From positions 236,145-300,144 of the forward strand of contig NZ_QAYG01000006.1 of the NCBI RefSeq assembly GCF_003053845.1: a DNA stretch of 64,000 nt. The letters are read 5' to 3'. The stretch comes from Breoghania corrubedonensis. Lineage in GTDB: Bacteria > Pseudomonadota > Alphaproteobacteria > Rhizobiales > Stappiaceae. Of this stretch, positions 37,879-47,053 are shown one piece after another (the first letter of the stretch is position 1; the number at the start of each line of letters is the position of its first letter). The translations under genes and the position numbers were made by a program. The notes under the pieces were generated by a model. The model did not search any database. It saw only the letters and a program-made list of their open reading frames with translations, and was not told where the DNA came from.

Positions 37879-39009
37879 ATGGACTACAAGGCCCTGCCTT
37901 TTGATACCGACGAGATGATCGCCGGCCTGAGACCCTGGATCGAGTGCGAAAGCCCGACCCACGATGCGGCGGCCGTCGACCGGATGATGGATCTGGCGAC
38001 CTATGACTTCGCCGCAGCCGGCGCCGAGATAGAGCGTATCCCGGGCCGCATGGGCTTTGGCGGGTCACTGCGCGCGAAGTTTCCCCACAAGGACATGGGT
38101 AAGCCCGGCATCCTGATCAGCGGGCATCTCGACACCGTCCACCCGATGGGCACGCTCGACGTGCTGCCCTTCAAGGTGGAGGACGGGCGCTGCTACGGGC
38201 CGGGCATCCAGGATATGAAGGCCGGCAATTTCGTGAGCCTGGAAGCCCTGCGGCAGCTTGTTAAGGCGGGTATCGAGACGCCGCTTCCCGTTACCGTCCT
38301 GCTGACACCCGACGAGGAGGTCGGGACGCCATCGACCCGCAATCTGATCGAGCAAGAGGCGGCAAAGAACAAGTACGTCTTGGTGCCGGAACCCGCGCAC
38401 CACGACGGTTCCGCGGTGACGGGACGCTATGCGATCGCGCGCTTCAATATCAAGACGACGGGCCGGCCGAGCCATGCCGGCTGGTCGCTCAAGGAGGGGC
38501 GCTCGGCGATTGCCGCCATGGCGCGCAAGATCCTCGAGATCGAGGCCATGACGACGGATGACTGCACCTTCTCCGTCGGCGTCATCCATGCCGGGCAGTG
38601 GGTCAATTGCGTGTCGTCCTCGTGCGAGGCGCAGGTGCTCTCGATGGCCAAGCGCCAGCACGATCTCGACGAGGGCGTGAAGCGCATGCTGGCCCTCTCC
38701 GGCGAGGAAAACGATGTGATCATCGAGGTCACGCGCGGGGTGACGCGGCCGGTGTGGGAGCCGGATGAAGGCACCATGGCGCTTTACGAGGTGACGAAGA
38801 AGATCGCATCGGAGATCGGCTTCGACCTTCCCCATTGCAGTGCGGGCGGCGGCTCGGACGGCAATTTCACCGGCGCCATGGGCATTCCGACGATCGATTC
38901 CGTCGGCGTGCGCGGCAAGGGGCTGCATACGCTCACCGAGCACATCTATGTCGACAGTCTGGTCGAGCGTGCGCAGTTGATCGCGGGGCTGTTGCTCAGG
39001 CTGACGTGA
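37879..39009 (+). CDS. M20 family peptidase (carboxypeptidase G2/ArgE-like)
   Basis: A 376-residue M20A-type metallopeptidase. Metal ligands sit in SGHLDTVHPMG, GPGIQDMKAG, TPDEEVGTPSTR (catalytic Glu pair) and the C-terminal GKGLHTLTEHIYVDS. The ATG at 37879 has GAAGG 8 bases upstream; a GTG at 37870 is an alternative. Last gene of the M81-Dpp-M20-M20 unit; two different M20 enzymes suggest stepwise release of amino acids. Confidence 0.9.
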   Translation: MDYKALPFDTDEMIAGLRPWIECESPTHDAAAVDRMMDLATYDFAAAGAEIERIPGRMGFGGSLRAKFPHKDMGKPGILISGHLDTVHPMGTLDVLPFKVEDGRCYGPGIQDMKAGNFVSLEALRQLVKAGIETPLPVTVLLTPDEEVGTPSTRNLIEQEAAKNKYVLVPEPAHHDGSAVTGRYAIARFNIKTTGRPSHAGWSLKEGRSAIAAMARKILEIEAMTTDDCTFSVGVIHAGQWVNCVSSSCEAQVLSMAKRQHDLDEGVKRMLALSGEENDVIIEVTRGVTRPVWEPDEGTMALYEVTKKIASEIGFDLPHCSAGGGSDGNFTGAMGIPTIDSVGVRGKGLHTLTEHIYVDSLVERAQLIAGLLLRLT

Positions 39010-39122
39010 GTGGTGCGTGGCGGAACTTCATCGCATGTTTGCTGTGGTCATGATCACATATTCTCGCTCATACTGAATGGATGCCCGGGACGAGGAAGGC
39101 GGATGAATGGGGAGGGTGATGC

Positions 39123-39956
39123 ATGCGCGCATTCTTCAAGGTACTTTCGTGTCCTGTTCCTGCATTCCTTGTGCTGGGGCTGTCGGCCCAGATTTCCCTC
39201 GGGGCGACGGCGATCGATGATGCCGATCTTTACAGTGCTACCACCTTCGTCACCGGACAGCGCGAAGAGACGCGGGTGCCGGGCATCAAGGCGACGTTTG
39301 CGAGCGTGCTCGTAAAGGTGACCGGCGCGACGAAGATCCTGGAAAGAAAGGCCTTCGCGGCCTATGCCGCGAAGGCGGGCGATTACGTGTCTGGATACGG
39401 CTATCGCGACCGGATGGAAGGAATTCCTCATCACGACGAACAGGGCTCGCGCGACCGCCCCTATGATCTGACGGTTCATTTCGTGCCCGCGAAGATCGAC
39501 GGGATCATCAAGGAACTCGGGTTTCGCAAGTGGGCACTTCCCCGTCCGATCATCACGCCGCTCGTGAAGGTCGAATTTCAGGGCAGCAGCTTCTTCATGA
39601 CGAGAGACGCCGAGAAAGGCGTCGGCCAGCGGGACGCCCTTCTGGCGGAGGCGGAGAAGCTGGGGATGGCGGTCGCCTTGCCGCACGCCGCCACGCTCGA
39701 CGGCATGGATGTCGGTCCGCCGAATATCGAGGGCCCTTCGCAGGCAGCCCTCGAGAGCGTCGCAGAACAAACAGGCGGTGACACCGTTTTGAGCTGTGTT
39801 CTCGTCTGGGACGCGGAGAAACTCGTCTGGAACTCCAGCTGGCGGATCATGGTCGGCGGTCAGGCGCGGCAATGGCAAGAGGCGACCGAGACCTTCGATG
39901 GCGCGTTTCGCGCGGGTCTGGGCGGAGCGGCCGCGTTGCTTTCCAGGGTCCGCTGA
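39123..39956 (+). CDS. DUF2066 domain protein, exported
   Basis: A 277-residue protein with a signal peptide (about residues 1-28). The pattern (VPGIKATFASVLVKVTGATKIL near the N-terminus, KIDGIIKELGFRKWALPRP in the middle) matches the DUF2066 family. Function is unknown. It stands alone between the peptidase operon and the convergent Ugp-type operon, 113 bases after the former. Confidence 0.75.
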   Translation: MRAFFKVLSCPVPAFLVLGLSAQISLGATAIDDADLYSATTFVTGQREETRVPGIKATFASVLVKVTGATKILERKAFAAYAAKAGDYVSGYGYRDRMEGIPHHDEQGSRDRPYDLTVHFVPAKIDGIIKELGFRKWALPRPIITPLVKVEFQGSSFFMTRDAEKGVGQRDALLAEAEKLGMAVALPHAATLDGMDVGPPNIEGPSQAALESVAEQTGGDTVLSCVLVWDAEKLVWNSSWRIMVGGQARQWQEATETFDGAFRAGLGGAAALLSRVR

Positions 39957-39973
39957 CCGCTCCGGATCAATAC

Positions 39974-40012
39974 GTTGAGCATATTCAGCTCAACCAGATC
40001 GATTCAATCTGG
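39974..40012. terminator. Two hairpins in the convergent gap
   Basis: gttgagc/gctcaac (39974-39980, 39988-39994) and ccagat/atctgg (39994-39999, 40007-40012) lie between the DUF2066 gene and the convergent permease gene, both with loops around attca. They may end transcription from both sides; no clear T-run is seen. Confidence 0.45.
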
Positions 40013-40025
40013 CCCGCAAAGTGCG

Positions 40026-40865
40026 CTAGCGAATTCCGGCACGCAGGAAGGCCTGAACGAACTGGCGCTGGAAGATCAGGAACGCGACCAGCAGCGGCGC
40101 GATGGTGAGCAGGGTCGCGGCGCTGATGACGGAGATATTTACCCCGCTCTCCGGCGCACCGAAGAGCGACAGGCCGACGGTGAGCGGGCGCGTTTCCACG
40201 GAATTGGTGATCACCAGCGGCCACAGGAAGTTGTTCCAGTGGGTCGCGACCGAGACCAGCGCATAGGCGAGATAAGTCGGCCGCGCGGCCGGCACGTAGA
40301 CCTTCCATAGAACGCCCGCCCAGGAACAGCCCTCGATGCGGGCGGCTTCCTCAAGCTCCTTGGGAACGGATTTGAAGGCCTGGCGCAGCAGGAAGATGCC
40401 GAAGGCGCTCGCCATGTAGGGCAGGCCGATGCCGAAGACCGTATCGGCGAGGCCAAGCTTCGACACGATGGCGTAGTTCTCGACGATCAGCACTTCCGGC
40501 AGGATGAAGAGCTGCAGCAGCACCAGGATGAAGACGACGTCGCGGCCCGGGAATGCGAAGCGGGCGAAGGCGAAGCCCGCGAGCGTGCACAGCACAAGCT
40601 GTCCGGCGAGCACGATCGTCACCAGCATCACCGTATTGAAGACATAGCGCAGCCATGGCGCCCGTTCCCAGGCGGTGGCGAAGTTCTCCAGCGTCCAGGG
40701 CGCGGTCAGGTCGAAGGAGACCGCGGCGTGCGGTGTGTGGAAGGCGGCCCATGCGGCGAACAGCAGCGGCGCGATCCAGGCCAGTGCCAGAACAAGCGCG
40801 CCGGCCGCGTCGAGATCGATCCATCTGGTGCGCGTATGCCTTGGGGCAATTGATGCGGTGCTCAT
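40026..40865 (-). CDS. Ugp-type carbohydrate ABC transporter permease, UgpE family
   Basis: A 279-residue permease from the ATG at 40865, overlapping the preceding permease stop by 4 bases. Several hydrophobic helices, EAA loop EAARIEGCSWAGVLWKVYVP, C-terminal FQRQFVQAFLRAGIR, all typical of UgpE/MalG-type permeases. The longer open frame reads back through its neighbour and is rejected. Confidence 0.92.
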   Translation of the reverse strand: MSTASIAPRHTRTRWIDLDAAGALVLALAWIAPLLFAAWAAFHTPHAAVSFDLTAPWTLENFATAWERAPWLRYVFNTVMLVTIVLAGQLVLCTLAGFAFARFAFPGRDVVFILVLLQLFILPEVLIVENYAIVSKLGLADTVFGIGLPYMASAFGIFLLRQAFKSVPKELEEAARIEGCSWAGVLWKVYVPAARPTYLAYALVSVATHWNNFLWPLVITNSVETRPLTVGLSLFGAPESGVNISVISAATLLTIAPLLVAFLIFQRQFVQAFLRAGIR

Positions 40866-41755
40866 CTGTAATGCGCCCTGCGGTCGATCACGCGGAACTG
40901 TATGGCGGCGACGATGCCCAGCACGATCAGCACGAGCACGGTCATAGCGGCGGCGTGGGGGGCGTCGAAATAGGAGAAGGCCATTTCCCAGATCCAGTAG
41001 AGGATGAGCTTGGAGGCGTTGTCCGGCCCGCCCTTGGTCAGGATGAAAAGGTGGTCGATCAGCTTGACGGAGTTGATCAGCGCGTTGACCAGAATGAACA
41101 GCGTCGTTGGCATCAGCAGCGGCAGCAGGACGCGGCGGGTGTAGGTCCAGCGGCCGGCGCCCTCGATGCGGGCCGCTTCGTGCAGGTCCGGCGGGATGGT
41201 CTGGAGTGCCGCCAGATAGAAGATCATGAAGAAGCCGCTCTCCTTCCAGATCGTCACTACGATGATCGCCCACAAAGCGGTGTCGGGCTGGCCGAGCCAG
41301 TTGGTCGGGCCGAAGCCGAACAGGCCGGCGATCTTGTCGATGACGCCGATGCCGGGGGTATAGAAGAACAGCCACAGGTTGGCGGCCGCGATCATCGGCA
41401 GCATGGTCGGGGTGAAATAGGCCGCACGCACGAAGCCGCGCGCCGGAATGCGGGCATTGGCCCACAACGCCATGCCGAGCGCGATGGCGGTGGAGACCGG
41501 TATCGTCACGCCGGCATAAAGAAGGTTGTTGGTGACGACTTTCGCGAATGTGGGATCGGCGAAGAGCTGGGTGTAGTTGTCGAGGCCGGCGAAATGGGCG
41601 GGCCGGCGGTTGGTGCCGCGGGAGAACAGGCTCGCCCAGGCGGTGGCGCCGGCAGGGATGAAGGCGAACAGCGACATGAGCGCCACCGCCGGGGTAAGCA
41701 GCAGCCAGCCGTAGAGCGCGTAGCGCCTGGTTTCGTGGGATCGGCCTGCGGTCAT
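40862..41755 (-). CDS. Ugp-type carbohydrate ABC transporter permease, UgpA family
   Basis: A 297-residue permease with the EAA loop EAARIEGAGRWTYTRRVLLP and the expected hydrophobic helices. It follows the binding-protein gene, from which it is separated by a strong hairpin, and overlaps the next permease. Confidence 0.92.
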   Translation of the reverse strand: MTAGRSHETRRYALYGWLLLTPAVALMSLFAFIPAGATAWASLFSRGTNRRPAHFAGLDNYTQLFADPTFAKVVTNNLLYAGVTIPVSTAIALGMALWANARIPARGFVRAAYFTPTMLPMIAAANLWLFFYTPGIGVIDKIAGLFGFGPTNWLGQPDTALWAIIVVTIWKESGFFMIFYLAALQTIPPDLHEAARIEGAGRWTYTRRVLLPLLMPTTLFILVNALINSVKLIDHLFILTKGGPDNASKLILYWIWEMAFSYFDAPHAAAMTVLVLIVLGIVAAIQFRVIDRRAHYR

Positions 41756-41801
41756 TCCGTCATGTCTCCATGCCCGCCTTCAGGCGCGGCAGGGGAAGGA
41801 T

Positions 41802-41827
41802 CCGGAGGCGGTACGGACCGCCTCCGG
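41802..41827 (-). other. Intercistronic hairpin after the binding-protein gene
   Basis: Perfect 11-bp stem ccggaggcggt/accgcctccgg with tetraloop acgg, between the Ugp-type binding-protein gene and the permease gene on the minus strand. No T-run. A likely 3' stabiliser or partial terminator that raises binding-protein levels. Confidence 0.6.
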
Positions 41828-41838
41828 CATCGGTGGGC

Positions 41839-43104
41839 TCAGCGGTATGGCTGAAGGAGACGCTCGGCAGTCGCCTGGGCTTCCGCCAGAGCGTCCTTCG
41901 GTGTCTTGGAGCCGGTAAGCGCTGCCTGGATGGCATTGTTCAGCGCTTCACGGACCCGGGCGGTCTCGTAGGTGGAGAACTCCGGAATGGCGACCTTCAG
42001 CTGGTCACGGGCGACGACGGCCTGCGGGAACTCGGCGGCGTAATCCTTCAGAGCCGGGGTGTCGTAGGCGGCCGGACTGACGCCGACATAGCCGGTGGCG
42101 ATCGACCACTGGGCGGCCTGCTCGGGCGCGGTCATGTACTTGATGAGCTTGAGGGATGCTTCCTGCTGCTCGGGCGTCGCGCCCTTGAACAGGTAGAAGT
42201 TGCCGCCGCCGGTCGGCGAGCCAGGCTGTTCGTGCTTGGGAAGCATGGCGACGCCGAAGTCGAAGTCGGCACCCTTGCGCACGGCGGTCAGGTTGCCGGT
42301 CGTGTGCCACATCATCGCCGTCTGGCCCTGCAGGAAGGCCTGGCGCAGCGTGCCCCATTCGGTCGTGCCTTCCGGCATGACCTTGGCGTCGGTGGCCAGC
42401 GACTTCCAGAACTCCAGCGCCTCGACCACTTTCGGATCGTCGAAGTGGGTCTTCGTGCCGTCACGGCTCATCAGTTCCTTGCCGTTCTGGATCGCGAAGC
42501 ACTGGAACATCCAGTAGGGATAGCCGGTCGAGGGGATCTCGATGCCCCAGCGGCCTTCCTTCGTGAGCGTCTTCGCGTCCGCGACCATCTCTTCCCAGGT
42601 CGTCGGCGCCTTCTCCGGATCGAGCCCGGCTTCGCGGAACATGTCCTTGTTGTAGTACATGACGATGGTGGAGCGCTGGAACGGCACGCCCCAGGTCTTG
42701 CCATCGATCTGGCCGTTGGCCATCAGCGCCGGGTAGAAGCTCTTCAGCCACTGCTTGTCCGCGTCTGTCTTGGCGACATCGTCGAAGGGGATGATCAGGT
42801 TCTGCTCGATGAGGTCGTAGGCATCGATGGAGAACATCACCGAAAGCTGGGCCGGTTCGCCGGAGCGGATCGCCGACAGCGCGCGCACGCGGGTGTCGTC
42901 GTAATTGCCGGCATAGATCGCGTTGACGTCGATATCCGGGTTCTTCGCCTCGAAGCCCTCGATCATGTTGTCGACGACCTCGGTCAGCGGACCGCCGACG
43001 GAGATCGGGTAGTACATGGTCAGCTCGGTCTTGGCGTAGGCGGTAACGCTCGTTACCGACATCGCCGCTGCGAGCAGGGCCGCTCGCGTGAAATTCCTCG
43101 TCAT
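41839..43104 (-). CDS. Ugp-type ABC transporter substrate-binding protein
   Basis: A 421-residue family 1 solute-binding protein. A signal peptide ends near residue 24 (VTAYA). The pattern TELTMYYPISVGGPLTEVVDNMIEGF resembles UgpB-type binding proteins for glycerol-3-phosphate or related polyols. The ATG at 43104 gives a normal signal peptide; a start at 43134 adds 10 residues. Confidence 0.9.
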   Translation of the reverse strand: MTRNFTRAALLAAAMSVTSVTAYAKTELTMYYPISVGGPLTEVVDNMIEGFEAKNPDIDVNAIYAGNYDDTRVRALSAIRSGEPAQLSVMFSIDAYDLIEQNLIIPFDDVAKTDADKQWLKSFYPALMANGQIDGKTWGVPFQRSTIVMYYNKDMFREAGLDPEKAPTTWEEMVADAKTLTKEGRWGIEIPSTGYPYWMFQCFAIQNGKELMSRDGTKTHFDDPKVVEALEFWKSLATDAKVMPEGTTEWGTLRQAFLQGQTAMMWHTTGNLTAVRKGADFDFGVAMLPKHEQPGSPTGGGNFYLFKGATPEQQEASLKLIKYMTAPEQAAQWSIATGYVGVSPAAYDTPALKDYAAEFPQAVVARDQLKVAIPEFSTYETARVREALNNAIQAALTGSKTPKDALAEAQATAERLLQPYR

Positions 43105-43112
43105 GGTGGGTG

Positions 43113-44240
43113 TCACTCTTGCTCTGCTGCGCATGAACCGGGGGCCGTAGAGGCCACCTCGCCGCTGGGTGCGCTCTTGTTCCAGGCGGCGGGATCGGAA
43201 AGTCCGGGCAGGCGGTTGCCGCTTTCCCGGTCGAAGAGATGAACGTCGGCCCAGTCCCAGGCGAGGCCAACGGAACTGCCGGGCGAGAGATCGACCTCGC
43301 CCGCCAGACGGGCGGTCAGCGTGCCTTCGCCGGGCATTTCCAGAACGACGAAGGTCTCCGCGCCAAGGAATTCGCTCTGGCGAACCGACCCGTGAACGAT
43401 GGCGTCGTGCGTTCCCGCGAGGCGGACGCTTTCGGCGCGCAGGCCGATGGTGACGGCCTCGGGATCGGGAAAGTGCCCCGTCACCGCGGCCACGGCGGTG
43501 CCCGGCAGGAGAGACATCGGGGGACTGCCGACGAAATTGGCGGCAAAGGAAGTGGCCGGGCGCTTGTAGAGTGCGGCCGGGCTGCCCGATTGCTCGATAC
43601 GTCCATTCTTCATCAGCACGACCATGTCGGCCATGGTCATGGCTTCTGTCTGATCGTGGGTGACGTAGATCACCGTCATGGCGAGCCGGCGTTGCAGGGC
43701 GCGGATTTCCTGGCGCACCGAATGACGCAACTTGGCATCAAGGTTGGACAGCGGTTCATCCATCAGACACAGCGGATGGTCGGCGACGACCGCACGTGCG
43801 AGTGCCACGCGCTGACGCTGGCCACCGGAAAGTTCGCCCGGCTTGCGGTCTTCGTAGCCTTCGAGACCGGTGAGGGCGAGGGCGCGTTTCAGCCGCGCGT
43901 CACGGTCGTCGCGAGCGATCTTGCGCACCTTGAGACCAAAGACGATGTTCTCCGCGACGCTCAGATGGGGAAACAGCGCATAGGACTGGAAGACCATCGA
44001 CAGGGAGCGTTCTGCCGGCGAGGCGTATGTCGCGTCGCGGCCGTCGATCAGGATGCGGCCGCTGTCGGCTTCCTCCAGGCCGGCGATCAGGCGAAGCGTC
44101 GTAGACTTGCCGCAGCCGGAGGGGCCGAGCAGGACGACGAAGGCGCCGCGCGGGACCGAGAGGTCGAGATTGTCCACGCCGAGGCTTGCGCCCCAATGCT
44201 TCGAAATGCCCTGCAACTGGACGAAGGGAGTGTCGGTCAA
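43113..44240 (-). CDS. Ugp/MalK-type ABC transporter ATP-binding protein
   Basis: A 375-residue ATPase: Walker A GPSGCGKST, signature LSGGQRQRVALARAVV, Walker B LCLMDEPLSNLD, and a C-terminal OB-like regulatory domain as in UgpC/MalK. It overlaps the DeoR-type gene by 4 bases and precedes the binding-protein gene. Confidence 0.94.
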   Translation of the reverse strand: MTDTPFVQLQGISKHWGASLGVDNLDLSVPRGAFVVLLGPSGCGKSTTLRLIAGLEEADSGRILIDGRDATYASPAERSLSMVFQSYALFPHLSVAENIVFGLKVRKIARDDRDARLKRALALTGLEGYEDRKPGELSGGQRQRVALARAVVADHPLCLMDEPLSNLDAKLRHSVRQEIRALQRRLAMTVIYVTHDQTEAMTMADMVVLMKNGRIEQSGSPAALYKRPATSFAANFVGSPPMSLLPGTAVAAVTGHFPDPEAVTIGLRAESVRLAGTHDAIVHGSVRQSEFLGAETFVVLEMPGEGTLTARLAGEVDLSPGSSVGLAWDWADVHLFDRESGNRLPGLSDPAAWNKSAPSGEVASTAPGSCAAEQE

Positions 44241-45028
44241 AGCGCGTCTCCTCCGGCAATGCCCAGATCGGCGGCGATGCGGACATCGGCCTGCGCTTCA
44301 TCCAGAAGCCGCACGAGATCAGGCTCCGGCGGACCGTCGAGCACGATGATGTCGGCATCCGACAGGCTGCCGCCGTGGGCGGGCGCGGGACGGCCGAACT
44401 TGGAGCGATCCGCGACAAGGATCGCCTGTCGGCAGCTTTGGCGGATCGCTTCGCGGGCCTGAACCTCGGCGCGGTCGAAATCGACAAGCGTGCCATCCGG
44501 CTCGATGCCGCCGACGCCGAAGATGCCGAAATCGGCGCGATAGGAGTGGAAGAGGGTTTCGGTTTCCGCACCCAGGAGATCGCGGTCGGGCAGGCGGAGC
44601 ATGCCGCCGGGAATGAACACCCGGTTGGAGCCGCTCGTGCTGAGCCGCATCGCCGCGTTCAGGTTGTTGGTGACGACGGTCAGGTCCTCGTGCCGGTCGA
44701 GTGCCTCGGCGACCATTTCCAGCGTGGTACCGATGCCGATCAGCACCGAGGCCCGGTTCGGGACGAGATTGGCGACCTCTGCCCCGATCCGGCGCTTGGC
44801 TTCGGCCCGCGTCACTCGGCGTGCGTCATAGGGAACGTTGAGGGTGGGATCGAGGTTTTCCACCCCGCCATGTCGCCGGCGCAGAAGGTTGGCGTCGCAC
44901 AGTGCGTTCACATCCCGACGGATCGTCTGCGGGGTCACGGCGAACTGCTCGGCGAGCTGGTCGACCGACACGAAGCCGTTCTGGCGCACCAGGGCGATGA
45001 TTTCTGTTTGCCGGCCCGTCATGTTCAT
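44237..45028 (-). CDS. DeoR-family transcriptional regulator (GlpR-like)
   Basis: A 263-residue DeoR regulator. The N-terminal helix-turn-helix contains VDQLAEQFAVTPQTIRRDVNAL, then RRRHGG, and the sugar-phosphate-binding domain includes IGIGTTLEMVAEAL and a DRSKFG-containing segment. Of an ATG at 45028, an ATG at 45022 and a TTG at 45049 I chose 45028, because a palindrome upstream overlaps the TTG. First gene of the Ugp-type operon and probably its repressor. Confidence 0.87.
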   Translation of the reverse strand: MNMTGRQTEIIALVRQNGFVSVDQLAEQFAVTPQTIRRDVNALCDANLLRRRHGGVENLDPTLNVPYDARRVTRAEAKRRIGAEVANLVPNRASVLIGIGTTLEMVAEALDRHEDLTVVTNNLNAAMRLSTSGSNRVFIPGGMLRLPDRDLLGAETETLFHSYRADFGIFGVGGIEPDGTLVDFDRAEVQAREAIRQSCRQAILVADRSKFGRPAPAHGGSLSDADIIVLDGPPEPDLVRLLDEAQADVRIAADLGIAGGDAL

Positions 45029-45045
45029 TCGCGTCTGACTTTGGT

Positions 45046-45064
45046 TCAATCGAAAGGCGATTGA
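45046..45064. promoter_or_regulatory. Candidate DeoR operator
   Basis: Perfect palindrome TCAATCG-aaagg-CGATTGA, 18 bases before the chosen DeoR-type start. On the minus strand it contains CTTTCGATTG, close to the TTTCG-type core of many DeoR-family sites. Suggests autoregulation of the operon. Confidence 0.5.
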
Positions 45065-45209
45065 TCCCTAGACCCCGTCGATTGCAGTGGGGTGACGGTT
45101 GAATGACGTTCGTATGAAACTCTTCGCACGCTGGGGCAGGAGGCGCGGCAATGAGACCTGCTTGATCAAAAAGCGCTCAAAAGGTCGATCCGGAGCGGTT
45201 CCCTGTCGC

Positions 45210-46022
45210 TCAGGTGGTTCCGCCGGGACGGAAAGCGTTCCGGCGCCTGCGTGCGCGGCGTTCCTCGCGCACAAGATAGAGCCCGGCCGCCAGAGACATC
45301 AGCGACAGGGTGAACCAGGTGATCGCGTAGGAAAGATGGTGGTTGTAGAAGCTGACTTTCGTCAATCCGCCCACGGGATAGCCGCCAGGATTGGGAGCAG
45401 CGCCGGCATCGATGAAGTAGGGGGCGACGTTCTTCAGGCCTCGGGCCTTCGCGATCGCCGTGACATCGCGGGAGTACCAGCGCCCGCCCGCCGGATCGTT
45501 GGAGCGAAGGAAGCCGCCCTTGGGCTCACTGATACGAAGCAGGCCTTCCACGCTGGCGGTGGCGTCGAGCAGTCCTTGCGCTCGGGTGGCCGGGTCTTTT
45601 CGCTCGGGCGGAACGAAGCCGCGATTGACGAGCACGGTGAAGCCGCGCGCGCTTTCAAGCGGCGTCAGCACCCAGTAGCCGCTGCCCAGATCGGTTGCGG
45701 CGCGCACGAGCGTTTCTTTGTCGTTCAGGAAGTGGCCGGTAACGCGAACGTGGCGGTATTCGTCGCCGTCGCGGGAGATCGTCGGCCAGGTGTCGGGCCC
45801 CGGAGCAGGTTTCGCGGGCTGGTGAACGCGGGTTTCGACCCGGTCGATCAGATCGAGTTTCCAGGCGCGGCGCTGGACCTGCCAGACGCCAAGGGCGGAG
45901 CCCGCAACTATTCCGATCAGGATAAAGACGCTCACCAGCGCGAGCGCCCCTTTTTTGCGATGATGGCGCGGGGAGGGCGCGTCGCCGCCACCGCTGCCCG
46001 CGCCATCATGGGTCTGCTTCAC
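45210..46022 (-). CDS. SURF1 family protein, oxidase assembly factor
   Basis: A 270-residue SURF1-type protein with two membrane helices: one near residues 27-47 and one near the C-terminus (YAITWFTLSLMSLAAGLYLV). Between them are ALGVWQVQRRAWK and VLVNRGFVPPERK, hallmarks of the family. SURF1 helps insert haem into haem-copper oxidases. I chose the GTG at 46022, which overlaps the cyoD stop (GTGA). Last gene of the cyo operon. Confidence 0.9.
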   Translation of the reverse strand: MKQTHDGAGSGGGDAPSPRHHRKKGALALVSVFILIGIVAGSALGVWQVQRRAWKLDLIDRVETRVHQPAKPAPGPDTWPTISRDGDEYRHVRVTGHFLNDKETLVRAATDLGSGYWVLTPLESARGFTVLVNRGFVPPERKDPATRAQGLLDATASVEGLLRISEPKGGFLRSNDPAGGRWYSRDVTAIAKARGLKNVAPYFIDAGAAPNPGGYPVGGLTKVSFYNHHLSYAITWFTLSLMSLAAGLYLVREERRARRRRNAFRPGGTT

Positions 46023-46420
46023 GGCAATTGGCTCATGTCGTGTTGGGGCATCATGTTGACGTTCAGGTGGTACATGACCCACAGCGAGCCGGCCAGCGTG
46101 ATCGCCACGACGATGATCGTGAAGATCAGCGAGAGAAGGTTCCAGCCGCCTTCCGACCTGGCGTCCATGTGCAGGAAGTAGATCATGTGGACCACGATCT
46201 GGATGACCGCCATCGCCATGACGATACCGACGGTGGTGTGCTTGTCTAGCGTCCCCGTCATGACGAGGTAGAAGGGGATCGCCGTCAGGATGACGGAGAG
46301 GATGAACCCCTTCATGTAGCCGCCGAGCGTGGCGTGCGCGGGGGCGGTGTCGTGGTGGTCGCCGTGGGTGTCCCCATGGCTGTCCCTGGGGGCGTCCATG
46401 ACGTGCTCTTCAGCGCTCAT
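46019..46420 (-). CDS. cyoD: Cytochrome bo3 quinol oxidase subunit IV (CyoD)
   Basis: A 133-residue subunit with three membrane helices. The His-rich N-terminus and MIYFLHMDARSEGGWNL segment match CyoD. Overlaps cyoC by 4 bases and SURF1 by 4 bases. Confidence 0.92.
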   Translation of the reverse strand: MSAEEHVMDAPRDSHGDTHGDHHDTAPAHATLGGYMKGFILSVILTAIPFYLVMTGTLDKHTTVGIVMAMAVIQIVVHMIYFLHMDARSEGGWNLLSLIFTIIVVAITLAGSLWVMYHLNVNMMPQHDMSQLP

Positions 46421-47049
46421 CGCAGCATTCCCATCAGATAGACGAAGGTGAAGACGCCGATCCAGACGACGTCAAGGAAGTGCCAGAACATGCTCAGGCA
46501 CATCAGGCGGCGGCGGTTGGCTTCCACAAGGCCGTGCTTGGCGATCTGGGTCACCAGCGTGAAGATCCAGACGATGCCGAAGGAAACGTGCAGGCCGTGG
46601 GTGCCGACCAGCGTGAAGAAGGACGACAGGAAGGCGCTGCGCTGCGGTGTTGCGCCCTCGTGAATCAGTTCCGAGAACTCGAAGAGTTCGATGGAGATGA
46701 AGGCGAGGCCGAACAGCGCGGTGATCAACAGCCAGGTCTGGGTGCTGCGTCGGTTGCGGTTCTGCATCGCGATGACGGCAAAGCCGTAGGTGATGGAGGA
46801 GAGCAGCAGCATGGAGGTGTTGAGGGCCACCAGCGGCAGTTCGAACAGATCCTTCGGCGCGGGCCCGGCGGCATAGTTGCCGCCGAGAACGCCGTAGGTC
46901 GCGAAGAGGACCGCGAAGATCAGGCAGTCGCTCATCAGGTAGATCCAGAACCCCAAGAGGGTGCTGGAGCCTTCCGGATGGGCGTGCTCGGTTTCGTGGT
47001 GATAGATGCGCGTTGCGGTGTCCTGCGCGGCGCTTGCAGTTGCTGTCAT
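46417..47049 (-). CDS. cyoC: Cytochrome bo3 quinol oxidase subunit III (CyoC)
   Basis: A 210-residue subunit III with five membrane helices. LLGFWIYLMSDCLIFAVLFA and GTHGLHVSFGIVWI are typical. The ATG at 47049 lies 4 bases after the cyoB stop; the longer open frame reads back into cyoB. Confidence 0.94.
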   Translation of the reverse strand: MTATASAAQDTATRIYHHETEHAHPEGSSTLLGFWIYLMSDCLIFAVLFATYGVLGGNYAAGPAPKDLFELPLVALNTSMLLLSSITYGFAVIAMQNRNRRSTQTWLLITALFGLAFISIELFEFSELIHEGATPQRSAFLSSFFTLVGTHGLHVSFGIVWIFTLVTQIAKHGLVEANRRRLMCLSMFWHFLDVVWIGVFTFVYLMGMLR

Positions 47050-47053
47050 GTGA

